A stretch of DNA of 64,000 nucleotides from an uncultured Nioella sp. (GCA_947495575.1 CANLZL010000001.1:62001-126000); one strand, 5' to 3'. Counted from the first letter of the stretch, positions 25,372 through 35,004 are shown. Notes: generated by a model from the sequence alone, not told the origin. Made by a program: numbers and translations.

Positions 25372-26877
25372 TCAGATGTCGAAGCTGACGCCTTGGGCCA
25401 AAGGCAATTCGGCCGAGTAATTCAGTGTGTTGGTTTGCCTTCGCATGTAAGACCGCCACGCGTCCGATCCGCTTTCGCGCCCGCCGCCGGTTTCCTTTTC
25501 GCCGCCAAAAGCCCCCCCGATTTCAGCGCCCGAGGGGCCAATATTGACATTGGCGATGCCGCAATCCGACCCGTCGTCAGACACAAAACGCTCGGCCTCT
25601 CGCATATTCATTGTGAAGATGCAGGAGCTGAGGCCCTGAGGTACGTTATTCTGCATGTCCAGAGCGTCATCCAAATGGTCGTAGGTCATGACATAGAGGA
25701 TGGGGGCAAAGGTTTCATGCCGCACAATATCCGATTGTTCCGGCATCTCGACAATGGCCGGACGCATGTAGACGCCACCGGCTGGCACATTTTCAGTCAC
25801 TTTTTCGCCGCCGTGAACTGTACCACCTTGTGCTTTGGCCGCGTCAAGCGCTGCTGCCATCGCGTCCCCTGCGGCCGCGTCGACAAGGGGTCCAATTAAG
25901 GTGCCCTCGGCCAATGGGTGGCCAATTGGCAGCCCGGCATAGGCCTTCACGAGACGCGCCACCAACTCGTCTTTGATCGATTGATGCACGATCAACCTGC
26001 GCAACGTGGTGCAGCGTTGCCCGGCAGTTCCAACGGCTGAAAACACAATCGCTCGCACGGCCATTTCCAGATCTGCAGATGGGGCGACGATCATGGCGTT
26101 GTTTCCGCCAAGTTCGAGGATTGAGCGTCCAAACCGTGCAGCAACCCTTGGGGCAACGGCACGTCCCATGCGGGTGGAGCCAGTGGCCGAAATTATCGGG
26201 ACCTTCGGGCTGTCCACCAATACCTCGCCCAAATCCGCGCCACCGATCAGCACTTGCAAAAGTCCCTTCGGTGCGTCGTCGCCAAATCGGGCAAGGGCGC
26301 GATCGAACACTTTTGCGCAAGCCATCGCAGTCAGCGGAGTCTTTTCGGACGGTTTCCAGATGACCGGATCACCACAGACCAGCGCCAGTGCGGCATTCCA
26401 GCACCAAACCGCGACTGGAAAGTTGAATGCAGATATCACACCCACGGGACCCATCGGGTGCCAGGTCTCCATCATTCTGTGACCCGAGCGCTCTGAGGCA
26501 ATGGTCAGACCGTAGAGTTGCCGGCTGAGCCCAACGGCGAAATCGCAGATGTCGATCATCTCCTGCACTTCGCCAAGACCCTCCGAGGTGATCTTTCCGG
26601 CTTCAAAGCTGACAAGCGCACCCAGGTCGTCCTTGGCTGCGCGCAGTTCTTCACCCAAGAGACGCACCAGTTCGCCCCGGCGCGGGGCAGGTACGGTTCG
26701 CCAAGCCTTGAACGCCGTCTGCGAGTCGGCCAAGATCTGCGGCATGTCATCAACTGCTGTTTCCGCGATTTTCGCCAACACAGCGCCATCGATCGGAGAG
26801 GTGACCGTCAGACTGCCGCCTGTCAGTTCGCTAGCATCAAGGCCTAATGCGGATAGAGTTTCATTCGCGGTTCTCAT
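25372..26877 (-). CDS. aldehyde dehydrogenase, ALDH7-like (probable 2-aminoadipate semialdehyde dehydrogenase)
   Basis: 501 aa from ATG 26877, which has AAGGA seven bases upstream; a GTG at 26892 is less likely. The ALDH core is complete: WHPMGPVGVISAFNFPVAVWCWN, NAD site KPSEKTPL, catalytic Glu in LELGGNNAMIV (about residue 260) and nucleophile Cys in GTAGQRCTTLRRL (about residue 296). GNVPQGLSS- and SGAEIGGAFGGEKETGGGRESGSDAWR-type C-terminal blocks are typical of the antiquitin (ALDH7) group. With the saccharopine dehydrogenase 11 bases upstream, oxidation of aminoadipate semialdehyde in lysine catabolism is the likely role. Confidence 0.9.
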   Translation of the reverse strand: MRTANETLSALGLDASELTGGSLTVTSPIDGAVLAKIAETAVDDMPQILADSQTAFKAWRTVPAPRRGELVRLLGEELRAAKDDLGALVSFEAGKITSEGLGEVQEMIDICDFAVGLSRQLYGLTIASERSGHRMMETWHPMGPVGVISAFNFPVAVWCWNAALALVCGDPVIWKPSEKTPLTAMACAKVFDRALARFGDDAPKGLLQVLIGGADLGEVLVDSPKVPIISATGSTRMGRAVAPRVAARFGRSILELGGNNAMIVAPSADLEMAVRAIVFSAVGTAGQRCTTLRRLIVHQSIKDELVARLVKAYAGLPIGHPLAEGTLIGPLVDAAAGDAMAAALDAAKAQGGTVHGGEKVTENVPAGGVYMRPAIVEMPEQSDIVRHETFAPILYVMTYDHLDDALDMQNNVPQGLSSCIFTMNMREAERFVSDDGSDCGIANVNIGPSGAEIGGAFGGEKETGGGRESGSDAWRSYMRRQTNTLNYSAELPLAQGVSFDI

Positions 26878-26888
26878 GGCCAGATCCT

Positions 26889-27998
26889 TCACGCTGCACG
26901 CTCCATTTTCGTCAGGTTGCCCTTGTCGTAGTATTGCCCAAACTCGGTTTTTACGAAGTCAGTGAGGTTGACCTGCTCTTGCCTGACAAAACCTTTGGTC
27001 GGCAGTTTTCCTTGCCGCATCAGATCCATCACACCGGTGACGCCCGCGGCGGTTGTGATCTGAATTGCACCCCACTTGGTGCCGTTCACATCGCAGGCCA
27101 GTGACTTGTTTAAGAAGCTACGTTCCCGGTATTCACCGTCGATCCAGCCGGTGGCCGTACAAAAAACCAGCACGACATCCTGATCGGTCCGGGGCAGGGC
27201 GGTCTCAAATACTTCGCGCAACAAATCTCGCCGACTGTCCAATCGCAAGTCATGCAGCAACATCTTGATGATGTCGCAATGGCCCGGGTAGCGAATGGTT
27301 CGGTAGGACAGGGCCCGCGTCTTGCCAAGCAAGGTTTCGGTCAATGTTCCAAGCCCGCCGGAGGTGTTGAAACATTCATAGTCCACACCATCTACGCTGA
27401 TGATATCGAGGTCTTCCAGCGGCGCGGCTTTTACCTGCTCACCGTCCACGATCACATCGCAAGGATTACAATACTCGTTGATCAGGCCATCAGTTGACCA
27501 GGTCAGGTTGTATTTCAAGGCGTTGGTCGGGTAGAGCGGTAATGCGCCCACGCGCAACGCCAGTGTGTCGAGTTTATCGAAATCCTTGGCCAGCGATGCA
27601 CCAGCAATCCCGACAAAACCCGGGGCCAACCCGCATTGTGGCATGAAGGCCGTTTCCGCCCCGTCGGCCAATTTTCGAACGGCCTCTGTCGCGGCCACAT
27701 CTTCTGTAAGATCGAAGTAATGGGTGCCTGCTCGTTTGGCTGCTTCGGCGATTTGGGGCGTCAAAAAGAATGGGGCGGCACTGATGACGGCATCGTGCTC
27801 GGAAAGCACTTCGGTCAGGGCATCAACGTTCGAGGCATCGGCCTGCGCAACGCCCATTCCGGCCTGCTTAAACGCGGCCAATTGCGACAAGTCGCTGTCG
27901 ACTACCGTAACGGAGTAGTTTTGAGAGGTTTGCAAAAGTTCGGCAATCATGCTGCCGATTTTCCCCGCTCCAATAATACACACCGACCAAACGCGCAT
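26889..27998 (-). CDS. saccharopine dehydrogenase family protein
   Basis: 369 aa. I chose ATG 27998 because AAAGGATGA lies just upstream; an in-frame ATG at 28022 is the alternative. The Rossmann motif [17 protein letters not shown] (residues 5-21) is followed by [32 protein letters not shown] and [15 protein letters not shown], the core of saccharopine dehydrogenase (NADP, L-glutamate-forming type). It should convert saccharopine to aminoadipate semialdehyde plus glutamate. No lysine-ketoglutarate reductase gene is adjacent, so the first step must be encoded elsewhere. It is upstream of the ALDH gene and downstream of an Lrp-type regulator. Confidence 0.88.
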   Translation of the reverse strand: MRVWSVCIIGAGKIGSMIAELLQTSQNYSVTVVDSDLSQLAAFKQAGMGVAQADASNVDALTEVLSEHDAVISAAPFFLTPQIAEAAKRAGTHYFDLTEDVAATEAVRKLADGAETAFMPQCGLAPGFVGIAGASLAKDFDKLDTLALRVGALPLYPTNALKYNLTWSTDGLINEYCNPCDVIVDGEQVKAAPLEDLDIISVDGVDYECFNTSGGLGTLTETLLGKTRALSYRTIRYPGHCDIIKMLLHDLRLDSRRDLLREVFETALPRTDQDVVLVFCTATGWIDGEYRERSFLNKSLACDVNGTKWGAIQITTAAGVTGVMDLMRQGKLPTKGFVRQEQVNLTDFVKTEFGQYYDKGNLTKMERAA

Positions 27999-28103
27999 GT
28001 CTTCATCCTTTCTGTCAGCCATGGCTTAAGGCTGCAGAAGGGCGTACGTCATCGTCCTCAGTCGAATTTACGGAACTTGCCAAATTTCCAGCGAATTGAG
28101 CGG

Positions 28104-28598
28104 CTATATCGCGCGTTTCGTCGAAAGCGCCTCTATCTGACGAAAGATTTTCTCGGTTGTTTCGTCCGAGCGGCGGTCAAATTTCCGCCCAAACACGACA
28201 AATGTCTGGGTGCGGATAACCCCAGGTATTTCGCCAATTTCATCGATCAGGATATCAAGGTCTTCAACTCTGGGGGCCTCTGCTGAAATGAACAGGTCGA
28301 ATTCACCGTTAACCGAGAAACAGACTTGGATTTCTGGGTATGTGCTCAGGCGTTGCAGGACTTTGCGGGTCTCCTGTTGCCTTATTTCCAAGAGCATGAG
28401 GATCTGAACCGTCTCTTCGCCCGGGTTCCGGCTGAGAATGACCGAGTACCCTGCGATGGTTTTGTCTTTCTCCATTCGGGCGATGCGTTCATGGACAGTC
28501 GACCGAGCAACTCCAAGTCTTTGCGCGATATTCGAGGTGGATTCCCGCGCGTTGCGTTGCAGTTCGCGGATAATTCGGCGGTCTAAGTCATCACGCAT
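28104..28598 (-). CDS. Lrp/AsnC-family transcriptional regulator
   Basis: 164 aa. Residues 1-50 are the AsnC-type helix-turn-helix (DDLDRRIIRELQRNARESTSNIAQRLGVARSTVHERIARME). Residues 65-150 are the RAM ligand-binding domain (VQILMLLEIRQQETRKVLQRLS, VNGEFDLFISAEA, DEIGEIPGVIRTQT). It lies on the same strand as the saccharopine dehydrogenase operon and is divergent from the E1-acyltransferase operon. It probably senses lysine or a related amino acid and may control both directions. The 157-base divergent gap is AT-rich at 28610-28670, a likely operator. Confidence 0.92.
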   Translation of the reverse strand: MRDDLDRRIIRELQRNARESTSNIAQRLGVARSTVHERIARMEKDKTIAGYSVILSRNPGEETVQILMLLEIRQQETRKVLQRLSTYPEIQVCFSVNGEFDLFISAEAPRVEDLDILIDEIGEIPGVIRTQTFVVFGRKFDRRSDETTEKIFRQIEALSTKRAI

Positions 28599-28755
28599 TC
28601 AATTTGTCGCTTTTTCCGTTATTTTGCCGAAATTATCCATACTCACGGTAATTTTTCAAGGATTTTCCGAGGGTTCGAGCCGTAATCCTAGGTGAGAAAG
28701 CTGGACAGCGGGTGGGATCCCGGCAAGATGACAGTGTAGAAAAGGGGGCAAATGA

Positions 28756-30951
28756 ATGGCTTTGGATCGGGCTGAAATCGTCCATCAGAATTTCTTGAGG
28801 AAAGTGCCATCGGGCGATCTGCCAACCGGACGGGCGCCGGCTGGCACCCTTTCCAAACCCGATGCGGTTGCAATCTTTCGCGCACAGGTTCTGAGCCGCG
28901 CATTGGATATCGAAAGCCGCGCTATGCAAAAAGCCGGGCAGGGGTTCTACACTATTGGGTCCTCAGGGCATGAGGGGATGGCCGCGGTTGCGGCAGCGCT
29001 TCGTCCGACAGATCCTGCGTTTTTGCACTACCGCGACGGCGCCTTTCAGATCGCGCGTAGTCAACAGGTTCCGGGGACTAACGTGACCTGGGACATGCTG
29101 CTGAGTTTTGCGTGCTCTAGCGAAGATCCAATTTCTGGCGGACGCCACAAGGTGCTGGGCAGCCGCCCCTTGATGATCCCGCCGCAAACCTCGACGATCG
29201 CCAGCCACTTGCCGAAAGCTGTAGGGGCCGCCTATTCAATCGGGCTGTGCCGTCGTCAAAAGCCCGAACATCAGCTCTACGAAGATGATGGGATTGCAAT
29301 ATGCTCGTTTGGTGATGCGTCGGCAAACCACTCAACAGCGCAGGGCGCGATTAATTCGGCTGGGTGGACTTCGGTTCAATCTGTGCCCATGCCGCTGTTG
29401 TTTGTTTGCGAAGACAACGGCATCGGCATCTCTGTCAAAACGCCAAAAGGCTGGATCGAGGCTTCGATGCAGCATCGGCCTGGCATCCGATATTTCCAAG
29501 CTGATGGGTTGGATATTTTTGAGACCTTTGCCGTGGCGGAGCAAGCCGCGCATTACGTTAGAACGCAACGCAAGCCGGCGTTCCTGCATCTTAGGACTGT
29601 GCGCCTTTATGGTCACGCCGGGGCGGACGTGGCGGCAAGCTATCTGTCGAAGGAGGAAATCGAAGCGGATGAAGCGAATGATCCTTTGCTGCATTCCGTC
29701 CGCCTGTTGCAGCAGTCAGAGAGCCTGACGTTAGATCAAGCGCGGACGATATACGTGGAAACCTGTGAGCGTGTATCCTTAGTTGCCGCCGAAGTCGTCC
29801 GTCGACCCCGCCTAAAGACCGCCAAAGACGTAATGCAGACAATTATTCCGTCCAAGCGGCCATGCCGGGCGACGAACGGCCCGAGCGAGGCCGCGCGCAA
29901 CGCCGCCTTTGGTAGCGATGTACGTGCCATGCAAGATCCGCAACCGATGGCGAAATTGATCAATTGGGCGATTACGGATTTGATGCTGGCCCATGGCGAA
30001 ATCACGGTGATGGGCGAAGATGTGGGCCGAAAGGGCGGGGTCTACGGCGTTACCCAAAAACTGCAAACCCGCTTTGGCGCTGACCGCGTAGTTGACACGC
30101 TGCTTGATGAGCAGAGCATTCTTGGGCTGGCGATTGGTCTGTCGGGGAACGGGTTTATTCCTATGCCCGAGATTCAATTCCTGGCGTATCTGCACAATGC
30201 AGAGGATCAGCTGAGGGGCGAGGCCGCCACATTGCCTTTCTTTTCAAAGGGCCAGTTCACCAACCCGATGGTGTTGCGTATTGCCGGGCTGGGCTACCAA
30301 AAGGGCTTTGGCGGTCATTTCCACAATGAGAATTCATTGGCCGTTCTACGCGATATCCCGGGTCTTATTCTGGCCGTCCCCTCAAGCGGGGCTGATGCAG
30401 CGATGATGCTGCGTGAATGCACGCGCCTGGCGCGGGAAGAGCAACGACTGGTGGTTTTTGTCGAACCCATCGCGCTCTACCCCATGCGTGATTTATCCGA
30501 GCCGGGCGACGGCGGCTGGATGCAGGTCTATCCGGCGCCGGATCGCAGAATTTCACTGGGTGAAGTTGGCCAGCATGGGCAAGGAACCGATTTGGCGATC
30601 GTGAGTTTCGGAAATGGTCACTACCTGTCCCGGCAGGTAGAGGCTGGTTTGCAAGAAGCAGGGGTCGCTACGCGCATAATCGACCTGCGCTGGCTGTCGC
30701 CATTGCCGACATCTGTGCTTTTGGAGGCCATAGCCCCCTGCAAAAATGTTCTGATCGTCGATGAAACGCGGTGCTCGGGGGGCGTTGCTGAGGGTTTGAT
30801 GGCCCTTATGAAAGAGGCAGGAATCCGTTCTTTTGCGCGCCATACTGCCAAAGATAGTTTCATCGCAACTGGCCCGGCCTACGGAGCTACGATGCCATCC
30901 AGCGACAGCATATTTGAGGCAGCAACGGCCTTGGTGGGGGGCAATGCATGA
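28756..30951 (+). CDS. fused E1 alpha/beta 2-oxoacid dehydrogenase (thiamine-diphosphate enzyme)
   Basis: 731 aa. Residues 1-340 are an E1-alpha module: LSRALDIESRAMQKAGQGFYTIGSSGHEG, FLHYRDGAFQIAR and a ThDP motif variant GDASANHSTAQGA...CEDNGIGIS. Residues 390-731 are an E1-beta module: EITVMGEDVGRKGGVYGVTQ, DTLLDEQSILGLAIG, QFLAYLHNAEDQLRGEA and a transketolase C-terminal domain ending ILLVDETRCSGG-like. It decarboxylates a 2-oxoacid, probably branched-chain-like, and transfers the acyl group. No lipoyl E2 or E3 is nearby. Its stop overlaps the acyltransferase start by ATGA, so the two proteins should act together. Confidence 0.92.
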   Translation: MALDRAEIVHQNFLRKVPSGDLPTGRAPAGTLSKPDAVAIFRAQVLSRALDIESRAMQKAGQGFYTIGSSGHEGMAAVAAALRPTDPAFLHYRDGAFQIARSQQVPGTNVTWDMLLSFACSSEDPISGGRHKVLGSRPLMIPPQTSTIASHLPKAVGAAYSIGLCRRQKPEHQLYEDDGIAICSFGDASANHSTAQGAINSAGWTSVQSVPMPLLFVCEDNGIGISVKTPKGWIEASMQHRPGIRYFQADGLDIFETFAVAEQAAHYVRTQRKPAFLHLRTVRLYGHAGADVAASYLSKEEIEADEANDPLLHSVRLLQQSESLTLDQARTIYVETCERVSLVAAEVVRRPRLKTAKDVMQTIIPSKRPCRATNGPSEAARNAAFGSDVRAMQDPQPMAKLINWAITDLMLAHGEITVMGEDVGRKGGVYGVTQKLQTRFGADRVVDTLLDEQSILGLAIGLSGNGFIPMPEIQFLAYLHNAEDQLRGEAATLPFFSKGQFTNPMVLRIAGLGYQKGFGGHFHNENSLAVLRDIPGLILAVPSSGADAAMMLRECTRLAREEQRLVVFVEPIALYPMRDLSEPGDGGWMQVYPAPDRRISLGEVGQHGQGTDLAIVSFGNGHYLSRQVEAGLQEAGVATRIIDLRWLSPLPTSVLLEAIAPCKNVLIVDETRCSGGVAEGLMALMKEAGIRSFARHTAKDSFIATGPAYGATMPSSDSIFEAATALVGGNA

Positions 30952-31976
30952 CCCGTGCAGTTCTTATTTGCCCCGGTCGCGGAACGTATAACGCGACCGA
31001 ACTTGGATACCTTGGACGCCATCACGCGGAGCGCGGTGACCTGATCGCAAGTTTTGATGCACTCCGGTCAAAACGCGGGAGGGAGACTGTGTCCACTCTT
31101 GATGCCGCGGATCGGTTCAGCCTCGCAAAATACACGCGCGGCGATATTGCATCGCCGTTGATCTGTGCCTGTAGTCTTGCCGATGCTCTCGCCCTGCGAG
31201 ACGAGATCGAAGTTGTGGCAATTACGGGCAATTCGATGGGTTGGTATCTGGCGCTGGCGGCAGGGGGTGCCCTTACTCCTCAGGAAGGGTTTCGCCTTGT
31301 CGATACTATGGGCGGCCTGATGCAGGAGCACTTGATTGGCGGCCAGATTGTGTACCCATGGATGCCTGGCGACTGGACGGTGGATCTTGCCAACAAGTCG
31401 CGATTGTTGACGTTGGTGTCCGAGATTGACGCCCGGGCGGGTTGCGCGCTGTCGCTTTCCATCGACTTAGGGGGAATGCTGGTCTTGGCCGGCGACGAGG
31501 CCGGATTGTCGGCCTTTGAACTAGCTGTACCCAGGCTCGGTGATCGATTCCCGATGCGTTTGCCCAATCATGCGGGGTTTCATGCGCCGATGCAGGACCC
31601 GGTGGCGCAAATGGGTCGCGCAGCTTTTGGCGCTGATTTTTTCAACCAGCCCTCTTTGCCTCTGATTGATGGCAGGGGTCATCTCTGGTGGCCGCAGGCC
31701 TGCAATCTGGAAGCGTTATGGTCCTATACTTTGGGTGCACAAGTCACCGAACCGTACGATTTCTCGGCAGCGATTCGCATGGCGGCACGGGAATTTGCGC
31801 CCGATTTGTTCATTATCACCGGTCCCGGCTCCACAATGGGCGGCGCGGTCGCGCAATCTCTGATTGCGTGTGGCTGGAAGGGGATGCGATCCAAGGCCGA
31901 ATTTGACGCCCTACAGGCGCAATCTCCCTTGCTTATCTCAATGGGGCGGGATGATCAGCGCGCGCTGGTTGTGTGA
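30948..31976 (+). CDS. atypical FabD-like acyltransferase (lacks malonyl-binding Arg)
   Basis: 342 aa, recognisable as a malonyl-CoA:ACP transacylase-type acyltransferase. AITGNSMGWYLAL (nucleophile Ser at about residue 93) replaces the usual GHSxGE. VDTMGGLMQEH aligns with the FabD MRGKxMQ block, and LPNHAGFHAPM carries the likely catalytic His. Two key changes are visible: the oxyanion Gln of PGQGSQ is Arg (CPGRGTYN), and the Arg that binds the free carboxylate of malonyl groups is Met. That favours a non-carboxylated acyl substrate, plausibly the product of the coupled E1 enzyme. No ACP gene is seen nearby. Confidence 0.82.
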   Translation: MTRAVLICPGRGTYNATELGYLGRHHAERGDLIASFDALRSKRGRETVSTLDAADRFSLAKYTRGDIASPLICACSLADALALRDEIEVVAITGNSMGWYLALAAGGALTPQEGFRLVDTMGGLMQEHLIGGQIVYPWMPGDWTVDLANKSRLLTLVSEIDARAGCALSLSIDLGGMLVLAGDEAGLSAFELAVPRLGDRFPMRLPNHAGFHAPMQDPVAQMGRAAFGADFFNQPSLPLIDGRGHLWWPQACNLEALWSYTLGAQVTEPYDFSAAIRMAAREFAPDLFIITGPGSTMGGAVAQSLIACGWKGMRSKAEFDALQAQSPLLISMGRDDQRALVV

Positions 31977-32127
31977 AAACCAAAAAAGTGATCGGGGTTT
32001 CCGTAAGGTAAGCGTCCCCGCCATTGCGCGGTGAAACCATTTATTGCAGCATCAACGGATAAAGAATGAGGCGGATACGTTTTTGGACGCGCCCGAACCG
32101 CCGTTTGGAAGATTGTTGGAGCTGAAT

Positions 32128-33894
32128 TTGACTGGAATAGATTTCGCACTGCGCCGCCTGCGGCAGCCCTTGCTGCACACGGCACTGGGCCTGTGCCTGG
32201 CCACCCCACTATTCGCCGATGGTATCGACCTGCCGGACGAAGATCGCCTTGCCGCGCAGATGGAGGCCTTTTGGGTCGATGCGCCGGGTTCGATCTACGC
32301 GATGCAACCCTTTCGCAATGATCAGACGGTGACCAATGATGAGGGTCTTGAGGTCACGCTGACCTCGATGAATCCCAATATCAACAGCTGGTTTATTTTG
32401 CGGGTTGATGAACCTGGGGACCGGACGCGACCTGAATATTTCCACATCGAAAATGCAGATCCTGAAACCTGGCAATTGTCGCTGGAAATGGATCGCGGCG
32501 ATCCGACGATCCTGATCGAAGGCCTTGATGCGGATGAGGAATGCGCCCCGTGGGAGGGACGCAGTTCTGAGTTGGACGAGGCCGAAGATGAAGGCCTGCC
32601 TTATGCACCCATTTGCGATGGGCGGCTTTACCTGCGCAACCGCGTCTCAGGATCGCGCACCAGCCGAGAGGCAATCGCGGAGTTCCTGCGCGAAAATGTG
32701 ATTTTTGGCGATAGTCTGGTCAATCTTATCAAGGGCACGCTTTATGAAGATGCCTATCTGGAAACCGCGGAGGAAATTGAGACAGAAGATGTCGGCGCAG
32801 TGGTTGAAGCTCTGGGCCAGGCCAATCTGGCCCGGTTTCCTGTCATGCGCGCCTCGCCCGGGTTTGACCTGATCGGCGCCGAAGGCGGAATGGAAGCCGG
32901 CAGCTGGTACGCGGTTGAAGATGCACCGGGGATTTATTCCAGCGTCATGCAACCTGGTCAAATCCATGGCGATATCCTGAACCGGTCGGGTGAAACCAAC
33001 TGGTTCGACGGAGTTGAAAACAACGCCAATGTCCACCTAGTGGCCTTCGACATGCGCCAGTTTGAAATTGGTTATGAGCTTGGCACCGATCACCCGTCTT
33101 TCGGCTGGTCCTCACGCCCACACGGCGCTGGCCGCGATTGGTCTATTCCGGGGCCCGATGGCATTAATGATCCAGAACCTCTGGTGATGGTCGGGATGCT
33201 GAACCCCTCATACCTCGATCGGGTCGCGGCGACCTTCACGGGCGGTTATAAGCGCGATCACGGAGCGTTTCGCTATGGTGATATGGCCACATTCAATCAG
33301 GGCCACCACTATGGGTTCCTTGTGAATGGCGTGGTGCTCAGCCGTCTTTGGCCGGGCCTTGCAACGATCTATGTTCTGGATGACGGCACTTTTGGCATGA
33401 CCACATGGTCGGAAGAGCTGAATGAGGATCTGCTGCCGCGTTTGCGCTTTGCGCGTCAGAACGGAGTGCCGCTGATCAATCCGGACCCTGAAACCGGAGA
33501 AGGCGTGCCGGGAGATCGCGTGCGCCAATGGGGACCAGGCAATTGGTCTGGCTCTGCGGATGCCCAGCTGCGGACTTTGCGTGCTGGCGCGTGTTTGCGT
33601 GAAGTCGACGGTCGCCAGTTCTTGATCTACGCCTATTTCAGTTCGGTAACGCCCTCAGCCATGGCGCGGACGTTTCAGGCCTATAGCTGCGATTACGCCA
33701 TGCTTTTGGACATGAACAGCCAGGAACATACTTATATGGCGCTCTATCCAGAGGTCGAGGATGACGATTGGATTGAGGCCGAACATCTGGTGTCCGGCAT
33801 GTCCAGCGTTGATCAGCGCAGTCGCGGCGGCACCATTCCGCGGTTTGTTGGCTTCGCGGATAACCGGGATTTCTTCTACATTCTAAGACGGTAA
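32128..33894 (+). CDS. large secreted protein of unknown function
   Basis: 588 aa if the TTG at 32128 is used. It has GGAG 7 bases upstream and begins a basic, then hydrophobic signal peptide (FALRRLRQPLLHTALGLCLATPLFADG). A more upstream TTG at 32044 would add 28 unlikely residues. The mature protein is acidic and rich in Trp, Tyr and Asn. Around residues 330-560 the pattern LNPSYLDRVAATFTGG, HHYGFLVNGVV, ATIYVLDDGTFGMTTW and FQAYSCDYAMLLDMN faintly recalls NAGPA/phosphodiester-glycosidase-like domains, too weak to name. It is the first gene of a two-gene operon with the FGE-fold protein. Confidence 0.72.
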   Translation: MTGIDFALRRLRQPLLHTALGLCLATPLFADGIDLPDEDRLAAQMEAFWVDAPGSIYAMQPFRNDQTVTNDEGLEVTLTSMNPNINSWFILRVDEPGDRTRPEYFHIENADPETWQLSLEMDRGDPTILIEGLDADEECAPWEGRSSELDEAEDEGLPYAPICDGRLYLRNRVSGSRTSREAIAEFLRENVIFGDSLVNLIKGTLYEDAYLETAEEIETEDVGAVVEALGQANLARFPVMRASPGFDLIGAEGGMEAGSWYAVEDAPGIYSSVMQPGQIHGDILNRSGETNWFDGVENNANVHLVAFDMRQFEIGYELGTDHPSFGWSSRPHGAGRDWSIPGPDGINDPEPLVMVGMLNPSYLDRVAATFTGGYKRDHGAFRYGDMATFNQGHHYGFLVNGVVLSRLWPGLATIYVLDDGTFGMTTWSEELNEDLLPRLRFARQNGVPLINPDPETGEGVPGDRVRQWGPGNWSGSADAQLRTLRAGACLREVDGRQFLIYAYFSSVTPSAMARTFQAYSCDYAMLLDMNSQEHTYMALYPEVEDDDWIEAEHLVSGMSSVDQRSRGGTIPRFVGFADNRDFFYILRR

Positions 33895-33915
33895 CCAAAA
33901 CAGGGAGTGCCCCAT

Positions 33916-34908
33916 ATGCGATATCTGACCCGAGCGATCCTGGCCCTTTTCTTCGGCGCCCTGGGGGCCGGGGCGGGGGCGCAATCTCTGACCGATTTGA
34001 ATGAACAGATGTTCCGCGACATGCAGGAGGTGCGCGGGGTAACAGGTGCTGAGATCCGGCGCATCCGGCAAATCTTTTCCGGGTCTTCTTATATCGGGCA
34101 AGGCAACCCCGGACCAACCCGGCATCCGTTGACGCCGCAAGAGGCGGCCCAGAGGTTGGGCGGGTCTGTTTCAGCCGTGCAAAACAGCTATCGGAACGCC
34201 CAGTGGGAGCGGATTTGTGGCGGGCGGTATCGCGCGCCGCTTTACGACCCCGCGACGCAAAGCCCATCGGACGCCACGGTATGTGTCGATATGTTCGAAT
34301 ACCCAAATGTGCCGATGGTCTATCCGGTGGTTTGGGTGCGCGCCAACGAGGCCCACGCGCTTTGCGCCGCAGAAGGCGGGCGGATTGGCGACGCACATGA
34401 ATGGGAGGGTGCCGCTGCCGGTGCGCTCTTGCCACCGGATTACCGGTTTGACTTGGGCAGCCAGCAGGCCATGCGCAGCTGGCACAACAACCACTACGCC
34501 AATACGCGAAACCAGTATTCAATTGGGCAATGGCGCTCAGGCGTTTGTGCGACCGGCAGCTTCAAAAACGCCAGCTGCAATGGCGGCAGCTTTTCTGGCT
34601 GCGGGTCGAATACCTATCCCGCCGGATCGTTCCCGCAATGTCACAGCCCGCTTGGCGCATATGATATTGACGGTAACGCCGCCGAACATATGAACCTGCC
34701 GCTCAATGAAAGCCAGATGGCCAGCCGGGGGTCGACTACGCTTGGCGTGACGGAAATGAAGGGCAGTTGGTTTATATGGGACACTGTGCGCGCGCATGAG
34801 CATTGGGCACGCTGGCGGGCGCCTTTCTGGCATGGAACACGCGTTCTTGCGAGCAACAGCCATCGCAACTACCACCTTGGGTTCCGCTGTTTTCATGACG
34901 TGAACTAA
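33916..34908 (+). CDS. secreted FGE/SUMF1-fold protein without the catalytic cysteines
   Basis: 330 aa from ATG 33916, preceded by AGGGAG; a GTG at 33907 is the alternative. Residues 1-22 form a signal peptide ending GAGAQ. From about residue 115 it follows the formylglycine-generating-enzyme-sulfatase fold: CVDMFEYPN, WVRANEAHALCAAEGGRIGDAHEWEGAAAG, GAYDIDGNAAEHMNLP and the terminal NYHLGFRCFHD. The copper-binding Cys pair near the C-terminus of true FGEs is missing (ASNSHRNYHLGFRC), so it is unlikely to make formylglycine. Several other Cys could form disulphides. It is 21 bases after the upstream secreted protein gene. Confidence 0.85.
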   Translation: MRYLTRAILALFFGALGAGAGAQSLTDLNEQMFRDMQEVRGVTGAEIRRIRQIFSGSSYIGQGNPGPTRHPLTPQEAAQRLGGSVSAVQNSYRNAQWERICGGRYRAPLYDPATQSPSDATVCVDMFEYPNVPMVYPVVWVRANEAHALCAAEGGRIGDAHEWEGAAAGALLPPDYRFDLGSQQAMRSWHNNHYANTRNQYSIGQWRSGVCATGSFKNASCNGGSFSGCGSNTYPAGSFPQCHSPLGAYDIDGNAAEHMNLPLNESQMASRGSTTLGVTEMKGSWFIWDTVRAHEHWARWRAPFWHGTRVLASNSHRNYHLGFRCFHDVN

Positions 34909-35004
34909 ACTGAAAGGGCGGGCCCCGCGCAGTCGGCCGTGCTCCCGCCCACCCACCCCGCCCAACCGCCTGCGCGGGAATGGCCGGTGAAGTTGGCAGA
35001 TAAG

